From Paramecium tetraurelia (taxonomy: Eukaryota; Ciliophora; Oligohymenophorea; Peniculida; Parameciidae), in NCBI RefSeq assembly GCF_000165425.1, contig NW_001799647.1:124001-188000 (forward strand): a DNA stretch of 64,000 nucleotides, given 5' to 3'. The notes under the pieces are model-generated. The model was not told the origin of the DNA. It searched no databases and saw only the letters and a list, made by a program, of their open reading frames with translations. Positions 48,960 to 61,997 of the stretch are shown here, piece after piece. Both the position numbers and the translations under genes were made by a program. How positions within the stretch are numbered: the stretch's first letter is position 1; each line of letters opens with the position of its first letter.

Positions 48960-51900
48960 TCACTAATCAGATAATTGAGCTACATTAAATCTTAGATCCT
49001 GAATCTCTCCATCTTTGTCCGTACACTGTTGTCGTAATCCTTCACATTCTCCAAAGAGTACTGTCAACATCACTGTTTAATCTTGTACTCTATATTATCA
49101 TTATACACTCTTACATTTTCTTCACTTTCTCTAACTCTTGTAACTGTTATTCTTAATTTCTGATTTTCTTTTGTAATTCATCTGATCTATTTAACTCCTA
49201 TTCATATTTGGGCTACACGATTGCATACTAAAATATTAAAAATAATTAATACTTTCTCTTCAAATGGAGTCAATTGGTGAATCTTGTCCTCTAATTATGG
49301 AAGTAGATTTTTATAATTCATTCAATTCCTTAAAGTTTCTGATTCAAAGAAGAATTTAATCTATCTTAATCAATTTTATATTGTTTATTGTTATTTTCTA
49401 ATTCCAAAATTCTTGGCCTCTCAGGAATTTAGTATTAAATTGTTAATTTTGTTCTAATTAATATTAATCTCTCCATAATAATTTCCTTAATATTATTATT
49501 GTAGATTCTTGTATTTTGTATCCAATAACCCATTATTTTGTTTCAATTCCTCATATGCTTATAACTTATCATTCAATTATCTTGTTAACTTTTCAACTTC
49601 TTTTTGACTTTGATTTAACCTATTTTCAACTTCCTTGAATCTGGCTTCGTTTTATTTCAAATCTAAAATTGTAATTTCTTCCTTAGCAATCTATTGTCTC
49701 ATCTAATCGTTTTCATTTTATTAATAAGTGACTTCCTTCTTGGCTCTATTTAAATCATTTTACAATCCTTTAATTTAGGTTTCTAATTGATTGATTTTAT
49801 CTAATGCTTATTGTAATTAACTTTAAATCTACTCAAAATTTAGAGTTTTCTATCTCTCATTATCATATGATCTCTAGAGATTATTCAATCTAGTTTCAAG
49901 CGAATTTATGCTATCATCCCTATTTCTTAACAATCCTTCAGTCTAATTCAATATCCAATTTAATTAATCTATATCTAACTGTTTCTATCTCAATTATTTA
50001 GTTAATCTTTCAATATCCTATTGTAATCCTTAAATCCTATTTTCAAATAACCTATTCTTCTCTTCTAATTATCTTTTTTCATCAATCACTGGTTCAAGTT
50101 TAGAGTATTTCAACCTCCATTCATTCAAATCATTTGTTCTGGAATCCAACAATTATTTTAATCTAGTGATATCATCCAAATGGGTTTATAATTTCTTTTC
50201 CAATTCCCTTAATAAAGGTTCTAAATTTTTAAGTTTATTAATTTCATTCTCCATTGAAATTATTTACATATTTAATTTATCATTTTCAGTTAGTTTCTAA
50301 TTCAAGAATTCATTTAATCTTTAAATTTCTTTAGCCAATTCTTTAATAATGCTTTCTAATTCTTAGATCTTAAATTCATTTGATTTAGATTATAATAATT
50401 GTAATTCTTATTGAGCAAGTTTTCTCTTTAGATCATCAACCAATTATGTTAATTCATTGATTCTAGCGATTAGCTATTTATTCTGTAATTCAACTCCCTT
50501 GAGATCACTAAGAAGATAATCTAATTATGCATATCTACTTTGTAATTCTAATAATTATTGTAATCTGAGTTTGTTCTAAGCTAATAATCTTTGTATTTCA
50601 TCATTTTTATTGGCTAATTGATTATTCAAAGAGCTGATCATTGATTCCATAATTTATCTATCAACTTAGAATTGGTTTAATTAGTCCCTGAGATCTGCTA
50701 TATCCTTATCCTTTCCTTCTAATTGATCATTTGCACTTTTAAGTTCCCCTACATTATCATTTGATTTAGCATATAAGTCTTAGAGTTATCTTTCCAACAT
50801 TTCCTTTGAATTTTAGAGTGCCATAATCTAATCCTTGCATTCCATAATTTATTCATTTAATTAATTGATTTAATCTTCATATCTCTTGAGTTGATCATTA
50901 GCCTGTTGTAATTATTATTTCATGAAATCCAATTCATTCTTTCTGTTTCTTAATTCATTTTACAATTTCTCGTTTTCCTTCAACAAGTTGTTATATCTGG
51001 ATTATAAATCTTATAATTGATTATTTAAGGTAAAGTTGTCTTATTCTAATCTCTAGAGTTTTTCTTTTAATGCCTAAATCTAAGCATCTCTATCTCTTAA
51101 TTACGTGGCCTATCTATCAAAATCAGATTGTAATTATGAAAGTCTATTTTATAAGTCAGTGATTTTGGATTCACTTCCTGATTGAAGACTTCCAAGATTG
51201 TTAAATTAGCCTTCCAACTTAGCATATTTATTTTTCCAATCATTTAAATCTCTATCCCTATTCTAGAGTGTGTTAGTTAAATCATTAATTTTGGATTCAT
51301 ATTATGATTTCATTGTATTAAATTGATTTTACAGATTCGTGAATTTACTTCTCCAATCATCTAATTCTTACAATCTGGTTTTCAATTCAGTCTTCAATCT
51401 ATCAATTTCTGAGTTTCTCTCCAATAACAATTTATTCAAACGATCAATATCACTCTTATAGGTGCTAATTTAACTTTCATATTCTCTTATTTTAGTTTCA
51501 TATTATCTCAATTATTATTATAATTGTTCATAATTTTTACCTTAATTATTTTTATAATCATCTAATTCTTTTTATTTTTAAGCGAGTAGATCATTCAATC
51601 TTCTGATTTCATTATCCCAATTAGTTTTATCTGTATTATATTTATTTTTCCAATTGGTCAATTCTTTATCGCTGTCTTATAATTTCCTTTCTGCCTCTTT
51701 TAATCTACCAGCCAGACTTTAATCTACGCTTCCCAATTTCGATTTGTATTCGTTCAATTCTGATTCTAATTACTTAATTCTTATAATATGCTTTTCGATT
51801 TCAGATCTAATAAATATAAATACTTTAACTTGTAATTAGATATTTCAGTAGTTTATGAATCTAACTTAGTCTAGAGTTCTCGGATTCTTATTTCTTATTA

Positions 51901-52259
51901 TTCATTGACACCCTCTAATTCTTTAATTCTATTGAATTATGCATTATTCTCTCTCATCATTCTATCATTTTCCAATGCCAATAAAAAGCACACAACTTCT
52001 GGATTCTTGCCTAACCACTTTCTTTCAGTAGTTGGAGGAGGTCTAAATGTGTTATGAATCATATATACACATTAATTACTGTAGGCTATCCACTTGCTCT
52101 GAGTTGACTTGATCTTCTCACATCTGATCTTTGAACTGGCTGAGGTGATTAGTCTGCTGGTTTGGTAACTTAAACAGTTGGAGTAGTTGTTGGTTTAGTT
52201 TCTACCTAACTTTTGACAGTCTATGGTCTAGCTGATGAATATCTTGATGTATATGACAT
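48960..52259 (-). CDS. Long coiled-coil cytoskeletal-type protein, about 1,080 aa
   Basis: The start at 52259 gives a basic, Ser/Thr/Pro-rich head (MSYTSRYSSARPQTVKSQVE) followed, after a 26-nt intron near 52047-52072, by PPPTTERKWLGKNPEVVCFL. The remaining thousand residues are continuous coiled coil with clear heptads, for example LRDLNDWKNKYAKLEGQFNN and DDLKRKLAQQELQLLQSKSN, ending FGECEGLRQQCTDKDGEIQD just before TGA 48960-48962. A head of this kind on a long rod resembles ciliate striated-fibre, rootlet or infraciliary proteins, but no specific family can be named. At least one more small intron near the 3' end is possible. The rod frame is clean apart from introns. Confidence 0.85.
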
Positions 52260-52302
52260 TAATAAATAAATATCCTTAAAACAAAAACGAAGCAATGATT
52301 AA

Positions 52303-52959
52303 TCAGCAACACACCTTTTTCTTCTCATCTTTATTTTTGTTGCTAGTCAATTATTATTGTTATGGATGAACCATCTCTCTTAATGACTTCTCATTATATA
52401 TTGATCTTGCCAAATTTAAAAATGCATTCTCAACCTGTTAAATATCGCTATCATATACATACTTCTTCAGCTGTCTTTGCACTCACAAGATGATGCTGCA
52501 TATTAAATTCTTTTGATAATTGTTCAGCCATTTCCTAACTAACTTATCTAGTCTCCTCTGTTGCCATATCGATCTTATTACCCAGCAACATCAACTTTAC
52601 ATTCTAATCTGCATAATGGGATAATTCAGCCATCCAATATTTTGTTACATCCTCAAACGATTTTGCATTTGTTACATCATACACTATTACTATACCCTAT
52701 GCGCCTATAAGTAAATCTATCAATTGATACCTTTGTAATATGAATTTGTGATGTTTCTGAATCTCTCTTAACCTGCTGTATCCCAAATCTACAACTTTAT
52801 TCCTTGTCCATCTAACTTTATTGTTTTAAATCGGAAGTCGACTCCTATTGTGCTTAAATAAATATCTCTAAAAGTGTCATCACAATATCTAATCAATAAA
52901 GATGATTTCCCTACAGCACTATTCCCTATTATCACTATCTTAAATATTTACTCTTACAT
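52303..52959 (-). CDS. Rab-family small GTPase, 200 aa
   Basis: Rab proteins switch between GDP and GTP states to direct vesicle traffic. All G boxes are present: IVIIGNSAVGKSSLL (G1), STIGVDF with the effector threonine (G2), WDTAGQERF (G3), GNKID (G4) and VSAKT (G5). The C-terminus KDEKKKVCC ends in two cysteines for double geranylgeranylation. Two introns (26 and 28 nt) leave exactly 201 codons. The effector region DIYLSTIGVDFRFKTIKLDG places it with the Rab1/Rab8-like group, without certainty about the subfamily. Confidence 0.96.
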
Positions 52960-53945
52960 TTTATTAAATTATATATATTTTAGAAATTATCATTAAATAA
53001 ATGTCAATAATAAAATTATTGATCTTATTTCTTTAATAATTGTACTTAATATAATATATTAGTAAGCACAACTTATTCCAATAATTCAAAAATTACAATT
53101 TTAACATATTTTTAACAAAATTAATTGAGAGTACTTAAATAAATTACTATAATACAACCAATATATTGATTAATTCAAAAATCGAAAATCCATATTTAAA
53201 CTTATACATTTTTTCTAAGTAGCATATAAAGTTTATGATCGAATTATCATAAATAAACTCTTTAATTTTGAATTAAGGAAATAAATATGTATAAATATTG
53301 TGTCATTATATAGGTATTGCTTTTTTTCTTGTATTTATTTTATATTTCAACTCATGTGGAGTTCCACCCTAATTAAATCAAATGATATATCAATTATTGA
53401 TACTAATTTATAATAAATAGTATTATACTCCTATTTTATATATGTAAAATAATTGATCATGTGAATTTTAAGAAATTCTATGAGAGATATAATTTTTGCT
53501 TTCTTCATTTTAAGGGGAATTGCTCCCCCTTTGCGTTTGATAAAAACTGACTGATTAATTTCTTGAATTATATTCCGTTATTTATTTTATTGTAGGCTTT
53601 CCCATAGAGATACAAAAAGCATTATTATGATTACTACAATGCATGTTTAATCTGAAATAATAATCATGAAATCAAATCTATGTTAACAGTATTTTTAAAT
53701 TTTAAATTATACTATATTTTAATGAGGGAAGCTGATTGTTGATTGCCATTAAACTAGTTTAAAAGGAGAAGAATAAATATTAATATATATATATGATTGT
53801 TAATTATATATAAAAATGTTGGAAAATATAAAATATTTATTAATTTCCTCATTCAAGAGAAAGATATGGAATTTACCCCATTGTTTTAAAATAGGTGTTT
53901 GGACAATTGTCAAGGGATGTTTAGATTTACATTTATTTTACAATA
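52960..53945. other. AT-rich intergenic region between divergent genes
   Basis: About 990 bases separate the Rab start and the RING gene start. An open frame begins at 53816 but overlaps the RING gene in another frame and shows no family signature. No RNA gene was seen. Confidence 0.5.
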
Positions 53946-54800
53946 TTGAAATTGCTGACAACATTAATATTTTTAGGAGTAGCTTTGAAGTGTGTAGCTT
54001 TCAGAATCACATTCAACAGCAACGACAGTTGTATTGCACTGCATTTTCATGCTATACCACGAGTTCAAGTACAAGGTGGAGTTGGAAAATTACGACAAAT
54101 TGAACTTAATTCAATATACTATGGAATAGTAAGGAATGAACTTAGAAGAGATTCTAGATAGACAACAATTAAATAAGGTGATGATGACTGTGAAGAAATT
54201 AATATTTTCTTAATGTCCTGATTTGAATGTAATTGGTAGTAATATTTAAATAGAGAGAATAAAAATATTTGAACTTTTTGGCTTAGTTGATTATAATTAG
54301 GTTTTTTATATTGATGTTGAATTCGCCATTTCGTTTTAACATACTCGAATACTTTTAAGAGAGTTGTGATGCAGAATTATTGAATATATTGTTGCCAATA
54401 ATTTTGTCGATGTTTCTAGAGTTCATCTTGCTCTATTGTTTGGTGTTTGTATTAGTGATTGCATTGCCGTAGATATTCAATAGTATTTTAGATTACTTTG
54501 TTGTTTGTCAATTTACAGGAAAGGGAAACATTTATATTCGATTAGGCGATTAAAGAAATATTTGGATTCTATTCCTCCTCACAAATACACAGGTTCAGAT
54601 GATACTTGGATGAAAGAGGACAAGACTTGTTGTATTTGTATGCAGGAATATGTTTAGCATGAGAACATTCTGTAATTACCTTGCAGTGGATAACACTAGT
54701 TTCATGAATTATGCATCAGGAATTGGTTCAATGTATATGATTTCCCTAATTTGAATAGGTATCGACTAGTTGTCCAATTTGCAGATAATAGTTAGGTTGA
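53946..54800 (+). CDS. RING-H2 finger protein with signal peptide
   Basis: The start MKLLTTLIFLGVALKCVAFR is a good signal peptide. The C-terminus is a RING-H2 finger: CCICMQEYVQHENILQLPC, then HQFHELCIRNWFN, a 26-nt intron, and SCPICRQQLG before TGA 54798. This is the zinc-binding core of E3 ubiquitin ligases. The middle is less sure. A stretch reading IKIFELFGLVDYNQVFYIDV and IIEYIVANNFVDVSRVHLAL is coding-like but holds an in-frame TGA near 54368 (REL-TGA-CRIIEY), and the exon boundary around 54175-54245 is not resolved. Membrane or luminal location followed by a cytosolic RING is typical of this class. Confidence 0.6.
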
Positions 54801-54907
54801 CAATTGCATTTTGATATCTAAATAATCTATATAATTGACAATTATGTTAAATATAAATTTTGTGGGAAATTGAATAATTATTATAATTAACGAATTTTTC
54901 ATAGTAA

Positions 54908-56780
54908 ATGGATCAATTTAAAAGAATCAAGAAAATAGGCAAAGGCAATTATGGTGATGTTTTGTTAGTGTAAAGGAAATCAGATGACAAAGTACTGTTA
55001 TTATTTATCCTTTCAGTTATTCGCTATAAAAAGAGTAGATTTGAGTTTTAGAGAAAGCTATGTGGTTGATCCACTCAATGAAGTTAAATTGTTACGCAGT
55101 CTGGATCACCCCAACATTATTTCGCATTATGATTCCTTCACCCATAATAATAAATTATGTATTGTTATGGAATATGCCGAGAATGGTATCAAATTCTTAT
55201 CCAAATCTTCTAGCCGATCTGAGTATGATGACCAACCAAGCTAAATAAACACAAACATACATTGATGAAAATACAGTTTAGTATTTGATTTATGCAATAT
55301 TATAGATTCTTGGCTGGTTCTCCTAGATCTCCATAGCCATCCAATATCTCCACCAGTTGAAGATAATCCACAGAGACATCAAATTACAAAACATCTTCCT
55401 CTGCAACAATGGAATTGTAACATTCCTTATTTATTTTAAGGTCAAATTGGGAGATTTTGGAATATCTAGAACTTTAGACAGCACCTTGGATCTGGCCTAA
55501 ACATCAATTGGTATTATACTATTTTAATATCAAAGGAACTCCATTTTATCTCTCTCCTGAAATCTGTTAAAATCAACAGTACAATCATAAGATAGATATC
55601 TGGATGCTTGGATGTACTCTATATGAATTGTGCTCACTTCAAAAACCATTTAAGGGGGAATCCATCAGTGAAATTGCTTTTAAGATCATTAATGAACCTC
55701 ATCCCAAGATTCACAGAAATTATTCAGATTTTATCTCATAATTAATAGATGAAATGTTAGAAAAGAATCCTGAAAAAAGACCTGACATCTCGACTATCCT
55801 CTAATATCCATAAATTTAATCAGAATTGTATAGGCTACAAGGACATTATAAGACCTAATTTAATTACATCATACCAGTTTCGCCTATACAATCCAATAAA
55901 TCTTCTTAAAAGAAAATGCATAAAAATTCTATTCACTTCCTTGTTGAATAGTCAAAATAATTACAATAATAATAACAATAACAATAACAATAATAATCAC
56001 CATAAGTATGTAATTAGAAGAGAAGAAAAGTCTCGTTGCAATAATTAATTTAAGATACTTCCAATCAGAATTCACCTACATTCAAATAATTAGCAACTGC
56101 TGACAATGCCAATAAGAATAAGCCATTATCATTTAATCTACATACACTTCCTGACGTTATCAATGAATCCATCTAATAGAATTAAGCTGTTATGGCTCAA
56201 AAATAATTAAGATACTAAAAATCAATCTCAATCAATACTCAAATTGATGACAGTACTAAAAGAGGTACAAATGAATATGAGAATGAAAATCAACCAACTC
56301 TACTTAAAAATCCAAAGACTTTTTCATTTGCAGGCTAGTTTTTAAATCCTAATGCTCCAACATCTCCCTAGAGATCCATTTTATTGACAGATTTCCTTAA
56401 AAGAAAGATAGGAGAAGAGAGATTCCAATAGATGAAGACACTCTTAGAATCTTCTAATAATCCTATAAAAATGTTGGATTAGGAAAAAGAGTTGGTAAGT
56501 GAAATATTAGGAGAAGAAAACATGGAATGCATTAAGGTATTTATAATTCATTTTGTAGATATTTAAAGTTCTGATCAGTAGTTCAATCACCCCTTAAGCG
56601 TAACACACTAGAACAAAAAGCAGTCAATCCTTTTAGCAATATCATCATAATGATCAGTCATTAATTGATTTGATTAAAGACTCAGATTTAATTTAAAATA
56701 CAGAACACTCTTAGAATTCAGTATTTGAGATTTCATTTAAAAATTTATAAAATTGCCATGATGCTTTTAAACAATCGTGA
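54908..56780 (+). CDS. NEK (NIMA-related) protein kinase, 582 aa, intact
   Basis: Five introns (25, 28, 24, 25 and 22 nt) leave exactly 583 codons. The kinase domain is complete: KKIGKGNYGDVLLVQRK, FAIKRVDLSF, HPNIISHYDSF, LCIVMEYAE, LKIIHRDIKLQNIFLCNN, VKLGDFGISRTL, GTPFYLSPEI and IDIWMLGCTLYELC, ending MLEKNPEKRPDISTILQYP. The FYLSPE and GDFGISR blocks and the compact C-lobe place it with NEK kinases. The tail of about 300 residues is Gln-rich, with poly-Gln at about 55960-55995, then short conserved-looking helices. It is the same class as the broken NEK gene at 46.4-48.9 kb but clearly a different paralogue. Probable roles are in basal body, ciliary length or nuclear division control. Confidence 0.95.
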
Positions 56781-56912
56781 TTAACTTGATCATATAAATA
56801 ATAAATTATCTTATTAATTTTAATAGATTTATATATTCTAATATAATTAGATTAATTAACAGGTGAGTAAATTCTCTGAATGAAAGCAGAAAATGAATGG
56901 AAATGTTATCAT

Positions 56913-56997
56913 CCGAAAATAGCTCAGTTGGTAGAGCGAGGGACTGTAGTGTTATCCAGTTATCCCCAGGTCGGTGGTTCAAATCCGCCTTTTCGGA
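56913..56997 (+). tRNA. tRNA-Tyr (GTA) with a 12-nt intron
   Basis: Acceptor stem CCGAAAA/TTTTCGG, TA at 8-9, D arm GCTCAGTTGGTAGAGC, anticodon GTA at 56946-56948 followed by G37, and T arm GGTGGTTCAAATCCGCC. Bases 950-961 of this block (56950-56961) interrupt the anticodon loop after position 37, the standard site for eukaryotic tRNA introns and usual in tRNA-Tyr. Mature length is 73 nt. A T-run follows for Pol III termination. Confidence 0.95.
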
Positions 56998-57070
56998 GAT
57001 TTTTTGTTATTTTTTTGATTAAGCAAGGATTAATTAAAAATAATTAAGGCAATAAATAATTAAATATTTA

Positions 57071-57534
57071 ATGAATTCATCTAGATATGGTGTTGGAAAT
57101 AGATCAAGTGTTTCTTAAAGCCAAAACTAATAAAAGCCTGCCAAGGGATTGTGGGGAAAGTTAATTAGATTTTTCTAAACAGGATGGTTGAATCCAAGAT
57201 CTCTATATAGGTAGTCAAGAAGGTTATTGTGGGTTGGAACAACAGGTATAAAATTGTGATAAAGAAATAAGGATTAATTTTTTTGATTGCTCCATTTGCA
57301 TTTTCACACTTTTTGGAAGTTAGCGAGGAATTATCATAGATATCAAGAATGGGTGCTTAAGAAAGTAAGAGAATTAACAAATAAATTAGTGAGCAAAATT
57401 TGATGAATGATTATTATTATATATGTTCAGGGAATATTGTAAATCAATTCGGGAAAAGAGCTTATTTTTTAAATTAGAATAATGTTGAATAATAAAATTT
57501 GTTTTTGCCCATGCTTATTCAAGACGTGGAATGA
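57071..57534 (+). CDS. Small membrane protein, 146 aa, overlapping the SR gene tail-to-tail
   Basis: With one 23-nt intron (GTTAATTAG...AACAG near 57160) the frame from ATG 57071 to TGA 57532-57534 is exactly 147 codons. The product starts MNSSRYGVGNRSSVSQSQNQ, has a basic stretch (VVKKVIVGWNNRYKIVIKKQ) running into one hydrophobic segment (GLIFLIAPFAFSHFLEV), and a polar Gln/Asn-rich tail ending LFLPMLIQDVE. No family was recognised. The last 16 bases overlap the end of the SR gene on the other strand, so the last codons could instead be untranslated if an intron was missed. Confidence 0.6.
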
Positions 57535-58156
57535 TGTTAAGAGTCTGAAGGTGACCTCCTCTTGTTGTAATTTCCCTTTTTTTATTCTTCGCCTCTCCTG
57601 GGACTGTTGCTATATCTGCGTCTATTTCTGTGATCTCTGTTTCTCCTTCTGGAACGCGAGGATGAGTAAGAGGAACGTGATCTTGAGCCAGATCTTCTTT
57701 TGTGATGTCTATAATAGAATGTCTTAACAACCTAGATCTCGAATTTGAGTATCTTCTGCTTCTGCGAGGGGATCTGCCTTTGGGACAATCTCTGGCCCTA
57801 TTAAGATTGAATGAACTCAATACCAGTGTCCTCCTTTGCCACATTTGAAACATTCGTCACTCTCATTAGGTCCATTTCTTCTCCCTTTGCGATTGTCGAC
57901 GACATCTACTTTCAATTTCTATCCATTATAGGTGGCCCCATTCATTTCTGTAAGAGCCTCCTTAGCTTCATCTTCATTGCTGAAAGTCTTTAAGAACTTA
58001 AATTGAAAGAGTTACTATGAAAGAGTAGGAGCCCTTGTATGCGACTTCTTTGACTGACCCATACTTTCTAAAGATTTCTCTCACATCTTTCTCGTCCTAC
58101 ACCTTGCTGCGACTGTATCCAGCTACGAACAGCTGATTAGACACAATCTCACCCAT
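57519..58156 (-). CDS. SR splicing factor: RRM, zinc knuckle, RS domain (189 aa)
   Basis: SR proteins guide splice-site choice. Three introns (19, 26 and 23 nt) leave exactly 190 codons. N-terminal RRM: NQLFVAGYSRSK (RNP2), then the RNP1 region KEVAYKGSYSFIFLKTFSNE and MNGATYNGQKLKVDVVDNRK. Next is a CCHC zinc knuckle, CFKCGKGGHWARDC, as in SRSF7-like proteins. The tail is rich in RS and SR dipeptides (RSPRRSRRYSNSRSRHHKRR, then SGSRSRSSYSSSRSRRRNRD). The intron-spliced RS tail is strong evidence that the splice model is right. Given how many tiny introns this genome has, a core splicing role is expected. It shares a 55-bp divergent region with the KATNIP gene. Confidence 0.93.
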
Positions 58157-58211
58157 TAATTAAAATTTGGTAATGTAAAAATCCCAATACTTAGTTAATA
58201 AATAATAAAAT
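58157..58211. promoter_or_regulatory. 55-bp divergent region between the SR factor and KATNIP
   Basis: Two start codons face away from each other with only 55 AT-rich bases between them, so both promoters share or overlap this segment. Confidence 0.5.
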
Positions 58212-61200
58212 ATGAGTGTTTAAAGACTGCCTCTCGAAAAATAGGCTACTCCGCGTCATAACAGTTCCAAACCAATTCAACAGGTCTCAAGCACTGCAAG
58301 AACAATTACTAAACCACCTCTGGTACAACAAGAAATGAATCCTGATAATACAATCCTATCATTCATGAAATCTTTAGATGGTAAATAAGCAGGCATTCTC
58401 AATCGATCCATTAGAGATGGAGAAAAACTACATGTAAGAACCACTTGATATTTCTATTAGAAACCCTTAATCAAACCAAGAACCTACATCGCTTAATAAA
58501 AAACAATTCCAACATCTAACGTAGAGCGATAAATTTTAAATAATCTGGAAACAAGGTATTCTTTTTTCATACTAACAAGACCTTAATAGAATACAAAAGC
58601 TCCCGCAATATGAATAAGAATTAGTACTACAAATTCTAGCATCCATTGAAAATGGTTAACCTAAACATGAAGAACTCATCTCCTTCTTCAAAAGCAAACG
58701 AATACACCTCAAAATCCATTCCAACTATGGCAACAAAACTCAGGTTGGATTAACTAGTATTGAATTGTTGAATAATAACAGAAAATATGTCAAAATCAAC
58801 TGCATTTACTCTGATGATGATTCCCATAACACTATTAATAATCTGATCAATGGACACAATCTTACTATATACTCTGAATAGATGTGGATTACTAATTTTA
58901 GATAATTCCCAATCACAATCACAGTTTGTTATCTACTTTAGGAAGAATCTGAATTTCTCACATCTGTTAAAATATGGAATTTTAATAAAAATAGAAAAGA
59001 ATTGGATAAGTGTGTCTGTGAATTAGAAATTCTCCAGAATGATTATGTCTTATGGTAAGGTTAAATTGCCAGAGGAGTAGCCAATACATTTTCAGAATAC
59101 GCTTAAACTATCGAATTACTACCATAACCATAACAAGTTGTTAACACAATAAAAGAGAATGAAACTCGAATTAAGAATCAAAATGATTCAACTTAACCAT
59201 TCAATTAATCATCCCAATCCATTAATTCCAAGAAATCTGATGAAAATAAAGAGTAATTATAATAATATTTCTATTTAGAATTAATTTATCCAAAGCATCA
59301 AGTCAATAAAAACATGCAAAACCTAAATTAATATTTGATCCTTTTGATGATGATAAGAAATTTAAAAAGTTTGAATAAAAATAAGAACCATCCTCAGTTA
59401 AAACAAAATAAACAATCCATCAATAAAGATTCTTCAAGAAATCTCTTAATTTGTTCTCTTAAAAGTAATTGACCGAAGAGGATTCAACTAGTCCATAGCT
59501 CAACTTCAAAAGAGGAGTTGCTCACATTGCTGCAGGAACTACATCCACTCGTACCAAAAATATTTCAATTCCTGAATGTCCTTTTGGATCAAAATTAATT
59601 ATTAAATTTCTTAAAAATTGGGGAGATCTCTATTCAATTGGATTAACAGGTATTGAAATTTTTGATTATAATGGCAAAAAAGTAAAAATCAATTCAGTTT
59701 CTGGTTTTTTCAGAAATGCTGCGGTTTTGTTTGATGACAATTATTTAACGTAAGATGATAAAAATATGTGTATCGAAAGAATAGATAAAAATATGGAAAT
59801 TACAATTAAGTTTAATGACACTAAATTATCCATGATTAGAATCTGGAATTACAATAAAGGCAGAACTTACAGAGCGAAATGTGTTCGAAATATTGAAATA
59901 GTTTTGGATACAGATTCAATATTCAGTGGTGAAATCAAATAAGCCAATGGTACATGTGGTATTGATAATGCTGAATACATAATGTTTACTAATAATCCAT
60001 AAATTATGGAAAAGATTTAGGGATAGGATTGGCTTAATACATTACATGAAAGTTAAATACAATAGTAAAAACATATTCTAGAGAATACTGTCAAATTGAG
60101 TAGACCGGATACAGCAACATTTAATAAGCCTAAAGGTGAAATTACAGCTTAAAAATTTGCAAATAATAATATGAATTCTTAATTAAACAAAGATTACTAA
60201 CATTAAAAGTCTGATTCAATTCCACAAATTATAAGATAAGAGTCTGAATCAAAATTACAATAATTTCCTAAAAGGTTGTTCTCATCTCAAAATTAGATTA
60301 ATGTTAAGTCTTTACCAACTGTTACTGTAAAAGTATTAACGTTGTATATAATAAGAAATTGGGGTGACAAATTTGTTGGCCTTGATAAGATTGATATCCA
60401 TGATAAATTTGGATAGTCAATGAAAATTAAGAAATACAAAGTCATTACATCCTAATCTGAGACTGTTGTGAATAGTGATGAGAGATGGTAATTGAATAAT
60501 GGGAAAATAAAGATACAATTTGTATTCATTTAACCAACTCAAATCAGTAGGGTTTCAATTTGGAATTACAATAAAGAGGATGAATTGGAAAAAGGAGTGT
60601 AAATGATTAATATCAAAGGTGATAATCAAATTCTAAATACTATCTAAGGCATTTATTTGAGAAAAGGACATGGATTGAGTGATGTAAATGAACCCCAATT
60701 GATTGAGTTACCTTATCAAAAGAGAATAGATACTGTGATGGTAAATTACTAATTCGAAAGAAATATATATTAAGATTATGAAACCACGCAATTACCTTAA
60801 GGAACCAAGCTAGTTATCAAGCTGTTGTCAACATGGGGGGTATTTGCAGTTATATTGGATTGAATGGAATTGAGATATTTGATCCAAATGGAGAATAACT
60901 TTATCCTAAATTGTTTGCAAAACCATATTCAGTTAAGGAACTGCCTCAAATGGAAATGGATGTCAGAACTCCAGATAAGTTATTAAATAATGTTAACATA
61001 ACCTTAGATGGTAAGCAAATGTGGTTATCTCCTTTCGTTAATTCATACACAGATAGATTAAAAACGAATATAAATTCGAGTGTTTTTGATCAGATTAGTT
61101 ACTAAGTCAACAAATTGATTTTGTTATTTGATACTCCTCAATAAATATCTGCCATATCCTTTTACAATTATAGTAAAACACCTGTGAGAGGAGCTAAAGG

Positions 61201-61442
61201 AATGTGAAATCTCAATTGATGATAATATAATGTATCAAGTAAATCGATTCATTTATTTTAAGGGCTATTTGAATTTATCAACTTTGACCCAAACTGTACG
61301 AGGAATTATGGGCAATAATAAAACTACCGTATTGTTTACAAGAGATGAAAGATTGATTGATTAAATTGGGACTGTTGAAATTAGAGAAAGCATCATTGGA
61401 TCAGAGACTCTCTTAATCAATGAAAACTAAGTAATCTTTTGA
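58212..61442 (+). CDS. KATNIP: KATNIP homologue (katanin-interacting, ciliary base protein)
   Basis: In other organisms KATNIP binds katanin at the ciliary base and stabilises microtubules. The hallmark repeated domains are visible four times: IHSNYGNKTQVGLTSIELLN, FLKNWGDLYSIGLTGIEIFD, YIIRNWGDKFVGLDKIDIHD, and near 60830 LLSTWG followed by SYIGLNGIEIFDPNGE. Each is followed by a segment ending in IWNYNK (or FYNYSKTPVRGAK in the last), the KATNIP signature. Introns of about 27, 24, 26 and 24 nt are supported, the last just before GYLNLSTLTQTVRGIMG. Frame problems remain: the fourth repeat changes frame at GGGGGG (about 60834), there is one extra base at AAAGG (about 61198), and the exon 2 join is unsure. 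The gene looks otherwise well preserved over 3.2 kb. Confidence 0.85.
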
Positions 61443-61997
61443 AATAACATCATTAGAAATTGAAATATAATAGTATCAAAAATAAGGAGGTCAGACTGCA
61501 ATAATAGGGATTGTATAAAGAATTAGATAGACCAACTACCACATAAGTTTACTGATTTTTATACTTTCATTATTGAAAATTTTGTTACAATAAAGAGTAT
61601 CATTAAATATTATTCTTTTGCAATCTACTATTGAATTTTGAACATTAATGAAAGTTTATTCGTAATTCTAGTGTTAAGATATCATATTTTATTGCTAATG
61701 GATTTGATATATTTATATAATATATCCAAATTCAAACAAATCCACCTAGATATATAGTTAGAAATTTATAAGACTTTTCAAATCCAAATGCTTTTTAAAT
61801 CTTATATAAAGAAATAATACTTAGGGTTTTCATACTTTAATTAAATCTGAGTGAAATATTTGCTTAAATAAGGAATAGGACTTAGTAGATATTTAAAAAA
61901 CCTTCTATAAATTTGGTATTGGTCATTATTTAAGAATTTGGATTTGTAAAATAAATTATTAGATATATAATCATAATTGTTATTATATATATATAGA
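61443..61997. other. AT-rich intergenic region between convergent genes
   Basis: No coding frame or RNA gene was recognised. It contains the 3' ends of the KATNIP and channel genes. Confidence 0.5.

Noticed and set aside
53816-54103. A 95-aa gene starting MLENIKYLL
   Set aside because: It overlaps the RING gene's signal peptide region in another frame and shows no motif, so it is probably a shadow.
55300-55360. An intron in the intact NEK gene around the LGWFS segment
   Set aside because: The frame is continuous there (LGWFSQISIAIQYLHQLKII) and needs no splice.
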